Numbered from the stretch's first letter, positions 12,643 through 22,268 are shown. The stretch is 64,000 nucleotides of DNA from Bacillus halotolerans (GCF_001517105.1 NZ_LPVF01000008.1:930001-994000), one strand, 5' to 3'. A program made the numbers and translations. The notes: generated by a model from the sequence alone, not told the origin.

Positions 12643-13859
12643 ATTTCAATGTTCCATGCGGATCAATCACAAATTTCTTCGCCGCTCCTTTGTCAAAGTC
12701 GCTGTAGCCTTTTGGCGCGTCGTCCAGAGAAATGACGGTGGCGTTGACGGCTTTTGCGATTTGCGCTCTGCCGCTTAGAATCGCTTTCATCAAATTGCGG
12801 TTGTATGTCATGGCAGGCGTTTGTCCGGTGACGAAGGTGTGGGCTTTTGCCCAGCCTAGGCCGAATCGGATTTTTAATGAGCCTTTTTTTGCCTCTGCGT
12901 CGCTTGCGCCCGGGTCTTCGGTGACATATAAGCCCGGAATGCCAAGGCTACCGCCGACCTGGGTGATATCCATGATCGAGTTCAGCACGGCTGCCGGCGC
13001 TTCCCCTTGATTGCCGTGTCCGGATGCTTCAAAGCCGACACAGTCCACTGCGGCATCAACAGTTGGTTCACCTAGTATTTGTTCAATTTGCTCGCCGAGG
13101 CGGTCGTGTTTTTGCACGTTGACCGTTTCACAGCCGAAGCTTCTTGCTTGTGCCAGTCTGTCTTCGTTCAGATCGCCGACAATGACCGTCGAAGCCCCGA
13201 GAAGCTGGGCGGAGTGAGCAGCTGCTAAGCCGACAGGCCCCGCTCCCGCGATATAGACGGTTGAACCTGTTTGCACGCCTGCTGTGTAAGCTCCATGGAA
13301 TCCGGTCGGAAAAATGTCGGACAGCATCGTCAAATCGAGAATCTTTTCTAACGCCTGTTCTTTATCCGGGAATACCAAAAGCTGAAAATCGGCGTACGGC
13401 ACCATGACGTATTCCGACTGGCCGCCGACCCAGCCCGCCCATATCGACGTAACCGTAAGCCGATCCCGGCCGTTCAGGGTTAACATTCAGGCACACATGC
13501 GTTTTTTGCGTTCTGCACATCACACAGCGTCCGCAGGCAATGTTGAAGGGGACGGATACGATGTCGCCTTTTTTGATAAATTCAACATCCCGTCCCGTTT
13601 CAATGACTTCTCCGGTGATTTCATGCCCGAGCACCAAGCCTTCAGGTGCAGTTGTGCGGCCTCGCACCATGTGCTGGTCGCTTCCGCAGATGTTGGTTGT
13701 AATGACTTTGAGAATAACCCCATGCTCACATTTTCGGTTCACATTCGCCTTCGGAACGCCGGGCCCGTCCTTCAAGATTAACTCCGGATACCCGATATCC
13801 TCCACTGCTACTGTCCCTTTGCCTTTGTACACAACCGCTTTGTTTCCTGTCAACGCCAT
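12641..13859 (-). pseudogene. yycR: Zinc alcohol/formaldehyde dehydrogenase YycR, single frameshift
   Basis: Two overlapping frames together make one medium-chain zinc dehydrogenase of about 405 aa. The N-terminal frame carries the catalytic ICGSDQH and GHE motifs and the structural zinc pattern CGRCVMC...C. The C-terminal frame carries the Rossmann motif GAGPVGLAA and the rest. The frames meet at about 13430-13440, where one extra base in a ccgccc tract (VDMGG then WVGGQ) breaks the gene. Removing one base restores a continuous protein like glutathione-independent formaldehyde dehydrogenases. It is either a recent pseudogene or an assembly error. The start may be ATG 13859, or TTG 13853, which has better spacing from gggagga. 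Confidence 0.85.
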
Positions 13860-13930
13860 TCCTCCCATTCATGTGTTTGGACTTTGCGTCCTTGAACATG
13901 ACTTCGGTTCGGCATGACCCTTTCCCTTTT

Positions 13931-14101
13931 TCACGCCTGCTTTTTCTGTATTCTTACAACAACAAATATGCCAAGAAAACAGCCGATAATGGTTCCGAGG
14001 ATGTCCAGCCAATCTGCTTTACCTCCGTTTAACAGGAACATCGTAGCCGCCGAAATCAGGCTGATCATAACTGCAAGAAGAATGACCCGTTTGGTGCGCA
14101 T
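13931..14101 (-). CDS. Small two-helix membrane protein, 56 aa
   Basis: ATG at 14101 is preceded by a perfect aaggagg with 7-base spacing, and the frame ends at TGA 13931-13933. The product is MRTKRVILLAV..., with hydrophobic helices at about 6-24 and 33-50 joined by a short GGKADW loop and ending in KKQA. No family was recognised. The strong ribosome site and membrane-protein composition make it a real gene. It lies between yycR and yycQ on the same strand, upstream of yycR. Confidence 0.75.
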   Translation of the reverse strand: MRTKRVILLAVMISLISAATMFLLNGGKADWLDILGTIIGCFLGIFVVVRIQKKQA

Positions 14102-14177
14102 TGTGATTCCTCCTTTTAGATTCGTTTCTATACCATACCCAAAATCCCTGCGTATTCGGATTCAAATTAAGCAACAG

Positions 14178-14203
14178 AAAAAAGAGACTTCACAAGTCTC
14201 TTC
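14178..14203 (-). terminator. Intrinsic terminator after yycQ
   Basis: On the minus strand aagagactt / aagtctctt forms a 9-bp stem with a 3-base loop, followed by TTTTTT. Confidence 0.85.
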
Positions 14204-14214
14204 ATAAACAGCGG

Positions 14215-14463
14215 TCAGTTGAATAATAATTTCCTGAGAAATAATGTGACAACACTGGCTGCTAACGCAATTGCAGTATAAAGCACAACCCAAAACATGA
14301 ATGAACTGTTGCCAGAGGCTAACGTAAACAACAATATTAAACTCGCAATAAGCACGATGAGCGTACCAATCCAAACTTTCTTCCATATGAAATAATCCGC
14401 TGCACCAATTACGCCTGATATCATCGGAAAAACAAATACGATGAGCAGTATAACGGCTCCCAA
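14215..14463 (-). CDS. yycQ: Small membrane protein YycQ
   Basis: This 82-aa product is nearly all hydrophobic, with three probable membrane helices (about 2-22, 28-49, 54-76). It begins at a TTG preceded by aaggggg with about 7-base spacing. It fits the DUF2651-type small membrane proteins of Bacillus. It lies 18 bases downstream of yycP on the same strand and is followed by its own terminator, so yycO-yycP-yycQ are probably one transcript. Function is unknown. Confidence 0.8.
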   Translation of the reverse strand: MGAVILLIVFVFPMISGVIGAADYFIWKKVWIGTLIVLIASLILLFTLASGNSSFMFWVVLYTAIALAASVVTLFLRKLLFN

Positions 14464-14481
14464 GCCGGAACCCCCTTCACC

Positions 14482-15645
14482 TTAAAAATCCTTCATCACC
14501 TCAAAATCATACAGCTTCAAATGACTCTTCGGCGTCACGATCTCCTTTACCTTCCCGATCTCTTTTCCCTTCACTTTCTTTCCAGTTTTCAGGCTGTATT
14601 GTTCAATGTATGCAGGCTGGTTGTAGGTGTATGTGAAGAAATAGAGGCTGCTGCCTTTTTGTGTGATTTCTTTGAAATCGGCCTTCATTTTTTCTGGGGA
14701 AAGGGCGAAGGCAATCCGGCTTTTTCCTGTCTTTGCATCGATCTTGTATACCTTTCCGAAGCCGTCAATGAAATAAAGTGACCCGTGATACGAGAAAAAG
14801 CTTTTTTTGAAGCTGAACGGCATAGAGCTGTATATTGTTTGCTCGTCGTTTTTGTATTCGGCGATATCGTAAAGCTCCACTTTGCCGTTTTTCTTATTGA
14901 ATTTCACCATTTGATAGAGATTGCTGGCTTTTTGCCCCCGAACCATCACATATACAGCTTGATCGTCCGCAGCAAGCTGGGACTCGATTGAGGCTCCTTC
15001 CCGATACTGCCATTCAGTGATGGTTTGATATGTGAGCTTCTTTTGATCGGCTTGAATCTGAAGGAGCTGGTAGCCTTTCTCGTCGTCTGTCGGGACAAGT
15101 GCGTAAATGGCGCCATCGTGAAAACCCGAGGCTCGGATGTAGCAGGGGATGACGTCTTTTTTCCACTCTCCGTTCATCTGGCGGTAGAGCTCTGAACGGT
15201 ACCCGTCTCCCTTTTTGTCGTAGCCGGAGTTGTAGAGGGTGTAAAAACCGTCCGTATTTTGCAAAAAGCCCGCGCTGTCACCTGTGTGCTGATACGTTCT
15301 TTTATAGGAGTACAGTCCGTTTTCAATCGTAAAAATCGTGTTTTTGTCCTCCAGCATGACACTGTCGCCGTGAACCTTGGCTGAGCCCAGCTCAAGGCCC
15401 TTCATCTGAAATGACGACAGCGAACCGTCTTGGCTGATAAACAGGGCATAGCTTTTCCCGCCGCCGAATGCATCCTGATCCGCAGAGGTTGAGACATACA
15501 GCAGAATGTCCTTGCCGTCCAGAAAATCAGGGTCTCGGAGATCCTGCTGACTCACGGCTTTATGGCTTTTTAGAGGAGAAACGAAGACAAATAATGCGAT
15601 TCCTGCGAGCATCAGCAAGGCGATGGTGATCATCCACTTTTTCAT
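14482..15645 (-). CDS. yycP: Extracytoplasmic protein YycP with N-terminal anchor
   Basis: This 387-aa protein starts MKKWMITIALLMLAGIALF, an uncleaved signal anchor or signal peptide. The remainder is predicted outside the membrane and contains repeated beta-type units (LYVSTSAD..., AIYALVP..., QAVYVMVRG..., SLYFIDGFG..., SLYFFTYT...) suggestive of a beta-propeller-like fold. No catalytic motif was seen. It starts 10 bases after the stop of yycO and is followed closely by yycQ, an apparent operon of envelope proteins. The function is not known to me. Confidence 0.8.
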   Translation of the reverse strand: MKKWMITIALLMLAGIALFVFVSPLKSHKAVSQQDLRDPDFLDGKDILLYVSTSADQDAFGGGKSYALFISQDGSLSSFQMKGLELGSAKVHGDSVMLEDKNTIFTIENGLYSYKRTYQHTGDSAGFLQNTDGFYTLYNSGYDKKGDGYRSELYRQMNGEWKKDVIPCYIRASGFHDGAIYALVPTDDEKGYQLLQIQADQKKLTYQTITEWQYREGASIESQLAADDQAVYVMVRGQKASNLYQMVKFNKKNGKVELYDIAEYKNDEQTIYSSMPFSFKKSFFSYHGSLYFIDGFGKVYKIDAKTGKSRIAFALSPEKMKADFKEITQKGSSLYFFTYTYNQPAYIEQYSLKTGKKVKGKEIGKVKEIVTPKSHLKLYDFEVMKDF

Positions 15646-15655
15646 ATCCGTCTCC

Positions 15656-16393
15656 CTAATTGATGGTCATGACGGTTGTCGTATAGGAAGAAGTTGTGAT
15701 GTCGCGCGGGTAAACGCCTAACCCTTTATTGCTGTCGATATCAATGCCGGCTTTGAGCAAAAATGCGGACCACAGGAGCTTTGAACAGTTTTTGGCGCCG
15801 TCATGGCCGGTATTTCTGTTATTGACGAAGTTAAACGAGTATGAGTCGCCGACTTTCGATACCGCCCAGTCGGCAGCGGATGTTTTCTGTGAAGAAGTGA
15901 CATTGACTGTCTGTACGATGGAGTTGTCTTCCACGTCTCTGGCGTTATAAGCAATTTGTCTGACGCCGTCGCTTGGAACAGATTCAACAATTTTGTCAGC
16001 GGCGGAGTACATGCCGACGTGGCCATGGTTGTAGTAGGCTGTGTAGGAGTTGGTGTAGTAGATGTTTCCTTTCGAGCTTGTGGGAAGTTTTTTCGTACCG
16101 GATGAGCCGCCCATCATGGACATGCCGCTTTCCTTGGCGAGCTGGTCTCCTTCTGCTTTATCGGCGGTGATTTCATTGTAAAACTGTTTGAGAATGACAT
16201 CGGTCTTTACGTGCTGCTGTTTGGCAATCTGGCTGGCGGATTTTGTGATGTCTTCTGGGGTCGTGCCTGGCTGAAGCGCTGCGATTTGTTCAGCATAGTT
16301 CGTGGTCCTTGCAGCTTTTGCGGGAGAAACAAACAGGCCGACGCACATTGTAAGCGCTACCAAAATAATTGATACCTTTTTCTTCATACTCAT
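15656..16393 (-). CDS. yycO: Secreted NlpC/P60-like (permuted papain-fold) protein YycO
   Basis: The protein is 245 aa from ATG 16393, which sits behind aggag. The upstream in-frame ATG at 16411 is poorer. A signal peptide ends near SPAKA-A. The C-terminal half has the arrangement of circularly permuted NlpC/P60 (YiiX/YycO-type) enzymes: GHVGMY supplies the catalytic His, and about 90 residues later DGAKNCSKLLW supplies the Cys. It is therefore likely to be an exported hydrolase acting on amide or ester bonds at the wall or membrane. The substrate is unknown. It is first of yycO-yycP-yycQ. Confidence 0.85.
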   Translation of the reverse strand: MSMKKKVSIILVALTMCVGLFVSPAKAARTTNYAEQIAALQPGTTPEDITKSASQIAKQQHVKTDVILKQFYNEITADKAEGDQLAKESGMSMMGGSSGTKKLPTSSKGNIYYTNSYTAYYNHGHVGMYSAADKIVESVPSDGVRQIAYNARDVEDNSIVQTVNVTSSQKTSAADWAVSKVGDSYSFNFVNNRNTGHDGAKNCSKLLWSAFLLKAGIDIDSNKGLGVYPRDITTSSYTTTVMTIN

Positions 16394-16520
16394 AACATCT
16401 CCTCTTTTCATGTGTGTTAGGAAAGATGATTTCCTTTATCATCATTATATTAGGGAAATGTGGAAGGTAGCTAGGTGATTTACAGAATTTTTAGAAATCA
16501 TTTACAGGAAGGTTGTCTCA

Positions 16521-16545
16521 CAAAAAAAGGCCTTCCCCAGGCCTA
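16521..16545 (-). terminator. Intrinsic terminator of yycN
   Basis: aggcct / aggcct form a stem with a short GA-rich loop, followed on the minus strand by seven T. The stem overlaps the stop codon of the yycN remnant. Confidence 0.8.
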
Positions 16546-16989
16546 GAGCTTCTTACTCCTGATCACATCAGTCTCCTGAAATCCAGTCCGCTCATACAGC
16601 CGCCTTGCCGTCTCATTATGGGCAAATACGTGAAGAGACAGCTTTCGAATGCCCATGTTTCCCCCCTATCTCATCCAGTTCGTTCAAGGCTTGCTTCGCA
16701 AAACCTTTTCCCCGATATGATTCATACAGCCCGAAATCGTAAATAAACGCTTCCTGCTGCGGGTGTTCCGGTTCTGCATGAATCCAGAGCCAGCCGTTTC
16801 CTTTCCGTTCAGGATGATACTCCACAAATGGTGATGATGCGTTTGCAGCCCATTCGGCAGCAAATCAGAAAAAGTTACAAAAGCATGGCCTCATCAGGGA
16901 GCCGTGATCCTGCCTTTACCTTTTCTCTTGCATAATGCTTAGTCGTGTATGTCAAGATAGGATCGAAATTCTTCGATCTGCATGATCAT
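16543..16989 (-). pseudogene. yycN: GNAT acetyltransferase YycN, multiply disrupted
   Basis: Pieces of one GNAT N-acetyltransferase lie in different frames. The start is ATG 16989 with aaggag upstream (MIMQIEEFRSYL), followed by a TAA. A middle frame at about 16616-16825 carries acetyl-CoA motif A (DFGLYESYRGKGFA). A last frame at about 16543-16656 has MGIRKLSLHVFAHNETARRLYERTGF. At least three lesions are evident: a stop near 16938, a shift near 16850-16880, and an indel at the G-run near 16657-16663. Several lesions make a sequencing error unlikely, so I call a true pseudogene. Its terminator is still intact. Confidence 0.85.
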
Positions 16990-17098
16990 ATCGCCTCTCC
17001 TTTATTTATTGACTAGAGGATTTTACATAAAATAGAAAGAGGTGTTACTATCAAGATAAGCAAATAGATTGATAAATGAATAGAGAAGGGAGTTTCAA

Positions 17099-18196
17099 AT
17101 GAATAAGATTGCACCCGCAGAAATCGCTAACATGCTCAACGATTGGTACCTTGCGATCAAGAAACATGAAGTTGAAGAGTCCGCCCGTATCTTTGAAGAA
17201 GTGAAGCCTTTATTGGATGATATGGAGGAGGATCAGGAGGTGCTTGCCTACTTCTCCTTATTAGAATTGCGCCATAAAGTATTGCTTCATGAAGCGAGAG
17301 GGCTGGGCTTTGAGCATGAGGAGTCTCCTCATATGAATGCTACGTCAGACATGCTGAAATATTACTTTTTTCTGTTTGAAGGTATGTATGAAGCCTATAA
17401 AAATAATTACGAAATTGCCATCGGGCTCTATAAAGAAGCGGAGCAGTATCTCAGCAACATCCCCGATCCGATCGAAAAAGCCGAATTTCATCTGAAGGTC
17501 GGCAAGCTCTATTATAAGCTGGGACAAAATATTGTGTCTCTCAACCATACAAGGCAAGCGGTCAAAACGTTCAGAGAAGAAACGGATTACAAAAAGAAAC
17601 TCGCCTCCGCATTAATTACGATGTCAGGCAATTTTACCGAGATGAACCAGTTTGAAGAGGCGGAAACCTATTTGGATGAAGCCATTCGCATGACGAGAGA
17701 GTTAGAGGATCATTTTTTTGAGGCCCAGCTTTTACATAACTTTGGGCTGCTTCATGCCCAAAGCGGCAAATCAGACGAGGCCATCTCAACATTAGAAGAG
17801 GCTTTACAGAACGAAGAGTACGCCCGATCTGCCTATTACTATCATTCTGTTTACTTGCTGATACGAGAGCTGTTTAAGACTGAAAAGAAAGAACAGGCCC
17901 TAGCTTATTACCAAAAATTGAAGGAAAAATTAAATACCGAGCCGAATAAAATATGTGAGGCAAAAATTGATATGTTATATGCCATTTACGCAGAAGGAGG
18001 TCATGCGGAAACGTTTCACTTATGCAAAGAACATATGGATGTGTTGATGTCGGAAAGAGAATACGACAGTGTAAGAGAACTTTCCATTTTGGCTGGCGAA
18101 CGGTATAGGGAAAATGAGCTTTACAAAGAAGCCGCCCACTTTTTTTATGAAGCATTACAAATTGAGGAACTCATTAAACAAACGGAGGTTATGTAA
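17099..18196 (+). CDS. rapG: Response regulator aspartate phosphatase/anti-activator RapG
   Basis: This 365-aa Rap protein begins at ATG 17099 behind gaaggga. It has the N-terminal helical bundle and a C-terminal row of TPR repeats (for example FEEAETYLDEAIRMTREL and SDEAISTLEEAL). In B. subtilis RapG blocks DNA binding by the regulator DegU and also affects Spo0F phosphorylation, and is itself inhibited by the PhrG pentapeptide. The stop codon is immediately followed by the phrG ATG, the usual rap-phr cassette arrangement. Length is exactly as expected. Confidence 0.95.
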   Translation: MNKIAPAEIANMLNDWYLAIKKHEVEESARIFEEVKPLLDDMEEDQEVLAYFSLLELRHKVLLHEARGLGFEHEESPHMNATSDMLKYYFFLFEGMYEAYKNNYEIAIGLYKEAEQYLSNIPDPIEKAEFHLKVGKLYYKLGQNIVSLNHTRQAVKTFREETDYKKKLASALITMSGNFTEMNQFEEAETYLDEAIRMTRELEDHFFEAQLLHNFGLLHAQSGKSDEAISTLEEALQNEEYARSAYYYHSVYLLIRELFKTEKKEQALAYYQKLKEKLNTEPNKICEAKIDMLYAIYAEGGHAETFHLCKEHMDVLMSEREYDSVRELSILAGERYRENELYKEAAHFFYEALQIEELIKQTEVM

Positions 18197-18313
18197 ATGA
18201 AAAAGTTTCTAATTGGCGCAGGCGTTGCAGCAGTGATTTTATCCGGCTGGTTTATTGCAGATCATCAATCACACTCACAAGAGATGAAAGTCGCTGAGAA
18301 AATGATTGGATAA
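18197..18313 (+). CDS. phrG: PhrG signalling peptide precursor
   Basis: This 38-aa precursor starts directly at the end of rapG (TAA then ATG), with its ggaggt inside the rapG 3' end. It has a positively charged start, a hydrophobic export core (FLIGAGVAAVILSGWFIA) and the C-terminal pentapeptide EKMIG. That is the mature PhrG signal known from B. subtilis. After export, cleavage and Opp re-import, the pentapeptide inhibits RapG. Confidence 0.95.
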   Translation: MKKFLIGAGVAAVILSGWFIADHQSHSQEMKVAEKMIG

Positions 18314-18318
18314 TAAAG

Positions 18319-18347
18319 AAAACCCCCGCTGGGATGCGGGGGTTTTC
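18319..18347. terminator. Bidirectional terminator, phrG / rocF
   Basis: aaacccccgc / gcgggggttt forms a strong GC stem with T residues at both ends, between convergent phrG and rocF. Confidence 0.9.
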
Positions 18348-18353
18348 ACATGT

Positions 18354-19244
18354 CTACAGCAATTTCTTCCCTAGCAGGGATTCTACTAGCTCTACCGCTG
18401 TTCTTCCGGTCTTGTTTTCATGATCGAGGATCGGGTTAACCTCAACAAATTCAGCTGAGGTAATGATGCCTGCGTCATACAGCATTTCCATAGCCAGGTG
18501 GCTTTCGCGGTAGCTGATGCCGCCGATGACAGGGGTTCCGACACCCGGTGCGTCGTTTGGATCAAGTCCGTCCAGATCAAGGCTGAGATGGACGCCGTCG
18601 CAGTCTGATAAATAATCAAGGGTTTCTTCGATCACCTTTGTCATGCCGAGGCGGTCGATTTCGTGCATGGTGTACACCTTCATGCCGCTTTCCTTAATAT
18701 ACTGGCGCTCTCCTTCATCAAGTGACCGGGCGCCGATAATGACGACATGTTCCGGTTTAATTTTAGGCGCATACCCTTCAAGGTTCACCAGTGACTCGTG
18801 TCCGATGCCGAGGCTGACGGCCAGCGGCATGCCGTGAATATTGCCTGAAGGTGATGTTTCAAGCGTATTCAGGTCACCGTGCGCGTCATACCAGATGACG
18901 CCGAGCTTATCGTAATGCTTCGCTGTACCTGCGAGCGTGCCGATCGCGATACTGTGATCGCCGCCCAGGACAAGCGGGAATTTTTTCTCTTCAATCACGG
19001 TGTTCACCTTTTGAGCGAGCTTTTCGTTTCCTGCCAGTACGGAATTTAGGTTTTTCAGTTCTTCATCGTTTTTGATCTTTTCACGGCTGATCGGAATGTC
19101 ACCGAGATCTTCAACCGTATAACCCATTTCTGACAGCCTCTCAATCAAATGGGCATACCGGATGGCACTTGGTCCCATGTCCACTCCGCGTCGTGCTTGT
19201 CCTAAATCCATTGGCATTCCAATAACCGAAATCGTTTTATCCAT
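18354..19244 (-). CDS. rocF: Arginase
   Basis: This is a 296-aa Mn-dependent arginase, converting L-arginine to ornithine and urea, the first step of arginine catabolism. Metal-site motifs of the ureohydrolase family are present: GGDHSIAIG, YDAHGDLN and LSLDLDGLDP. I use ATG 19244 (gaggtgg upstream), which gives the usual length; the in-frame GTG at 19256 would add four residues. It is last of the rocD-rocE-rocF order and ends at a shared terminator. Induction is by RocR and sigma-54 (SigL) through the rocD promoter, with AhrC, as known for B. subtilis. Confidence 0.95.
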   Translation of the reverse strand: MDKTISVIGMPMDLGQARRGVDMGPSAIRYAHLIERLSEMGYTVEDLGDIPISREKIKNDEELKNLNSVLAGNEKLAQKVNTVIEEKKFPLVLGGDHSIAIGTLAGTAKHYDKLGVIWYDAHGDLNTLETSPSGNIHGMPLAVSLGIGHESLVNLEGYAPKIKPEHVVIIGARSLDEGERQYIKESGMKVYTMHEIDRLGMTKVIEETLDYLSDCDGVHLSLDLDGLDPNDAPGVGTPVIGGISYRESHLAMEMLYDAGIITSAEFVEVNPILDHENKTGRTAVELVESLLGKKLL

Positions 19245-19318
19245 CTGTGATTCCACCTCAACATATAAGATAATGTCCTTATGCGGGTTCTAACAAAGAT
19301 GACTTGCGGACAACGTTT

Positions 19319-20722
19319 TTAAAGCTCTAGCTGACGATTTGCCTGCTTGCGTTTTTTAATGACGACATGATAAATGATGTAGCAAATGACCATAAACGGT
19401 ACGCCGCAATACAGCGCGATACGCTGCTCCGGATCAAACGCGAGACTGATGAGAACGACTGTATTTAACGTCAGACCGATCAGCGGAAGCACCGGATATA
19501 GCGGTGTTTTAAATTTTAAATCTTCTATCTTGCCGCCTTCACGGATATATTTGCGTCTGAACCTGATTTGGGAAAGCGAAATCGTAATCCAGCCGACCTG
19601 CGCGCTCATGCCTGCCAATGATAATAGCACCATATATACGGTTTCAGCCTGCGCAAATTTTGTCAGAAGTGACAGGCAAGCCACAGCCATCGTTACGATT
19701 AACGCGTTCAGCGGCACACCTCTTTTATTTGTTTTGCCCAGCGCTTTGAAGGCCTGTCCTTCATTCGCCATCGCGTACAGGATACGTGTCGATGCGTATA
19801 AACCTGAATTCGCAACAGATAAGAGCGCAATCAATATAACAAAGTTCATGATATCAGCTGCATATGGGATTCCGATTTGCTCAAATACGACAACAAACGG
19901 ACTTTCTACGACTCCAGCCTGTTTCCACGGAATCATGCCGGCAATGACAACGATAGAAAGAACAAAGAAGACAAGCGTTCTCCATACTGTCTGTTTGATG
20001 GACCGCGGAATCGTTTTTTCAGGGTTTTCACTTTCTCCGGCTGCAACCCCGATCAGCTCAGTTCCCTGGAATGCGAAGTTCACGGTAATCATCGTTATCA
20101 ATATGGCCTTTATGCCGTTCGGGAATAACCCATCTTCATAAAAATGCGTCAGAAACGGCGCTTGCTCTCCGCCTTTTAGGTCAATGAAGCCGAACATAGC
20201 GGCTCCGCCGAGAATAATAAATAAAAGGATAATCAATATTTTAATGCCGGAAAACCAAAATTCAGATTCTGCAAAGGCTTTCGCGGTTATTGCATTTAAG
20301 GTAAACATGAGGGCCGCAAAGACCAGACACCAAATCCACACGTCTATATGCGGAAACCAGCGTTGCATCAGCTGCCCCGCTGATAAGAATTCAATGGCGC
20401 ATGTCACCGCCCAGCCGAGCCAGTACAGCCAGCCGAACGCAAACCCGAAGGCCGGGCTGATAAATTTTGTCGCATAGGTCTGGAAGGACCCCGATACAGG
20501 AAAGGCGACCGCAAGCTCCCCTAAGCAGAGCATGGTCAAAAACATGATAAAGCCGCCCACTAAATAAGACAGAACCGCGCCGAGCGGTCCCGCTTGGTTA
20601 ATGGTAAACCCGGTTCCCAGGAAGAAACCGGTTCCGATCACTCCGCCCAATGAAATCATAAACAAGTGGCGAGATTTCATTGTCCGCTGGAGCTGATTTC
20701 CGTTATCTTGGTTCGTATTCAC
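19319..20722 (-). CDS. rocE: Arginine/ornithine permease
   Basis: This 467-aa amino-acid/polyamine/organocation permease has twelve hydrophobic segments. The typical first helix is GGVIGTGFFLGTG and a second signature is FPVSGSFQTYA. It imports arginine and related amino acids for the Roc pathway. I choose GTG 20722, which has aaggggt at good spacing, over the GTG 20731 that overlaps that site. It lies between rocD and rocF on the same strand, but the 200-base gap to rocD contains a sigma-A-like promoter (20851-20878). Confidence 0.92.
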   Translation of the reverse strand: MNTNQDNGNQLQRTMKSRHLFMISLGGVIGTGFFLGTGFTINQAGPLGAVLSYLVGGFIMFLTMLCLGELAVAFPVSGSFQTYATKFISPAFGFAFGWLYWLGWAVTCAIEFLSAGQLMQRWFPHIDVWIWCLVFAALMFTLNAITAKAFAESEFWFSGIKILIILLFIILGGAAMFGFIDLKGGEQAPFLTHFYEDGLFPNGIKAILITMITVNFAFQGTELIGVAAGESENPEKTIPRSIKQTVWRTLVFFVLSIVVIAGMIPWKQAGVVESPFVVVFEQIGIPYAADIMNFVILIALLSVANSGLYASTRILYAMANEGQAFKALGKTNKRGVPLNALIVTMAVACLSLLTKFAQAETVYMVLLSLAGMSAQVGWITISLSQIRFRRKYIREGGKIEDLKFKTPLYPVLPLIGLTLNTVVLISLAFDPEQRIALYCGVPFMVICYIIYHVVIKKRKQANRQLEL

Positions 20723-20850
20723 ATTCTGCACCCCTTCAGCAACTTGTATTGGATCTAAGCTGGAACATCTATCGTGATGCGTATCCCAGTTTGCTGTCCA
20801 AAGAGTCTCTATCTATTTAATATAAAATTCACTTCTTCTCATAAAGATAC

Positions 20851-20878
20851 ATTATACTAAAATACTGTAGCTGAGCAA
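20851..20878 (-). promoter_or_regulatory. Candidate sigma-A promoter upstream of rocE
   Basis: On the minus strand TTGCTC (20878-20873) and a consensus TATAAT (20856-20851) are 16 bases apart, about 130 bases before the rocE start. It could give rocE-rocF expression independent of the SigL promoter. Known biology puts rocDEF under SigL control, so this needs testing. Confidence 0.45.
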
Positions 20879-20946
20879 ATAGGGAGTGCTAATTTTTCTG
20901 TTGTAAATTTATACAAACGAAGTGAATATCCCGCCATGATGCGGAT

Positions 20947-22152
20947 TTATGCCTTTTGCAGCACATGCTTAATTTTTTCAATCGCCCAATCCAAATCCTT
21001 TTTGGAAATGATTAATGGCGGTGCAAAACGAATGACGGTATCATGCGTTTCTTTGCATAAAAGTCCTTCATCTTTTAAACGCTCACAATACGGACGCGCC
21101 GCTTCCGTCAGTTCCACACCGATAAACAGCCCTCTGCCGCGGACTTCTTTAATGATTGGGTTATCAATGCTCTCCAGCTCTTGTTTAAAATACTCGCCAA
21201 GCTCAAGAGAACGCTCCGCCAGCTTTTCATCTTCCAGCACTTCCAGTGAGGCGATGGACACCGCACATGCCAGCGGATTTCCGCCAAATGTGGAGCCGTG
21301 TGAACCCGGGTTAAACACGCCTAAAACGTCGCGGTCCGCCGCAATGCATGAGATCGGGAACACACCGCCGCCAAGCGCTTTCCCCAAAATGTACATATCA
21401 GGAACAATGCCATCCCAGTTACAAGCGAATGTCTTGCCTGTACGTCCGAGACCCGTCTGAATTTCATCGGCAATCAACAGCACATTCTCTTCCTTACAAA
21501 TCGCCGCCGCTTCCTGCAAAAATCCTTCAGGCGGAATCACAATGCCCGCTTCGCCTTGAATCGGTTCGAATAAGAACGCCGCTGTGTTTGGCGTAATCGC
21601 CTGGCGCAGCGCTTCCGCATCTCCGTAAGGGATTAGTTTGATTCCCGGAAGCATCGGGCCGAACCCTCTTTTATACTCGTCTTCAGAAGAAAGAGAAACC
21701 GCCAGCATCGTCCGGCCATGGAAATTTCCGACGCACGCAATAATTTCCGCCTGATTGTCCGCCACGCCCTTCACTTCATAAGCCCAGCGTCTCGCTGCTT
21801 TCACCGCAGACTCAACCGCTTCAGCCCCCGTATTCATCGGCAGAATCATTTCTTTGCCCGTCAGCTTAGCCGCCTTTTCGTAAAACGGTCCGAGCTGATC
21901 GTTGTGAAACGCGCGAGACGTCAGCGTGATTTTATCAGCCTGATCCTTTAACGCCTGAATGATCTTCGGATGTCTGTGCCCCTGATTCACCGCAGAATAA
22001 GCACTCAGCATATCCATATATTCATTGCCTTCCGGGTCCTTTACCCAAGCACCCAGCGCTTCAGAAATAACAATCGGCAGCGGATGATAATTGTTGGCAC
22101 CGTAATGAGACGTCTGATCAATAATTTCTTTGGATTTTGATAAAGCTGGCAT
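20947..22152 (-). CDS. rocD: Ornithine aminotransferase
   Basis: This 401-aa class III PLP-dependent aminotransferase moves the delta-amino group of ornithine to 2-oxoglutarate, giving glutamate semialdehyde. Family motifs are seen: [32 protein letters not shown] (PLP Asp) and ILGKALGGG (Lys Schiff base). ATG 22152 follows aaggggg, and an upstream ATG at 22185 is not used. It is the first gene after the -24/-12 promoter and opens the roc operon. Confidence 0.95.
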   Translation of the reverse strand: MPALSKSKEIIDQTSHYGANNYHPLPIVISEALGAWVKDPEGNEYMDMLSAYSAVNQGHRHPKIIQALKDQADKITLTSRAFHNDQLGPFYEKAAKLTGKEMILPMNTGAEAVESAVKAARRWAYEVKGVADNQAEIIACVGNFHGRTMLAVSLSSEDEYKRGFGPMLPGIKLIPYGDAEALRQAITPNTAAFLFEPIQGEAGIVIPPEGFLQEAAAICKEENVLLIADEIQTGLGRTGKTFACNWDGIVPDMYILGKALGGGVFPISCIAADRDVLGVFNPGSHGSTFGGNPLACAVSIASLEVLEDEKLAERSLELGEYFKQELESIDNPIIKEVRGRGLFIGVELTEAARPYCERLKDEGLLCKETHDTVIRFAPPLIISKKDLDWAIEKIKHVLQKA

Positions 22153-22210
22153 ATTTGAATTCCCCCTTGTTTTCTGTTTCAACACTATATCCTGCTTTCC
22201 CTTTTTATAA

Positions 22211-22228
22211 ATGCAAGTTTCGTGCCAA
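22211..22228 (-). promoter_or_regulatory. Sigma-54 (SigL) -24/-12 promoter of rocD
   Basis: On the minus strand TTGGCAC, five bases, then TTGCAT give a textbook -24/-12 element about 60 bases before the rocD start. It pairs with RocR, the sigma-54 activator encoded divergently. Confidence 0.92.
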
Positions 22229-22268
22229 CTCGCACATTCGTGTATTTTCTACAATATTCGAGGCAAGG

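Noticed and set aside
19386..20141. 251-codon + strand frame opposite rocE
   Set aside because: It is the complement of a hydrophobic permease gene, with no start signal or domain.
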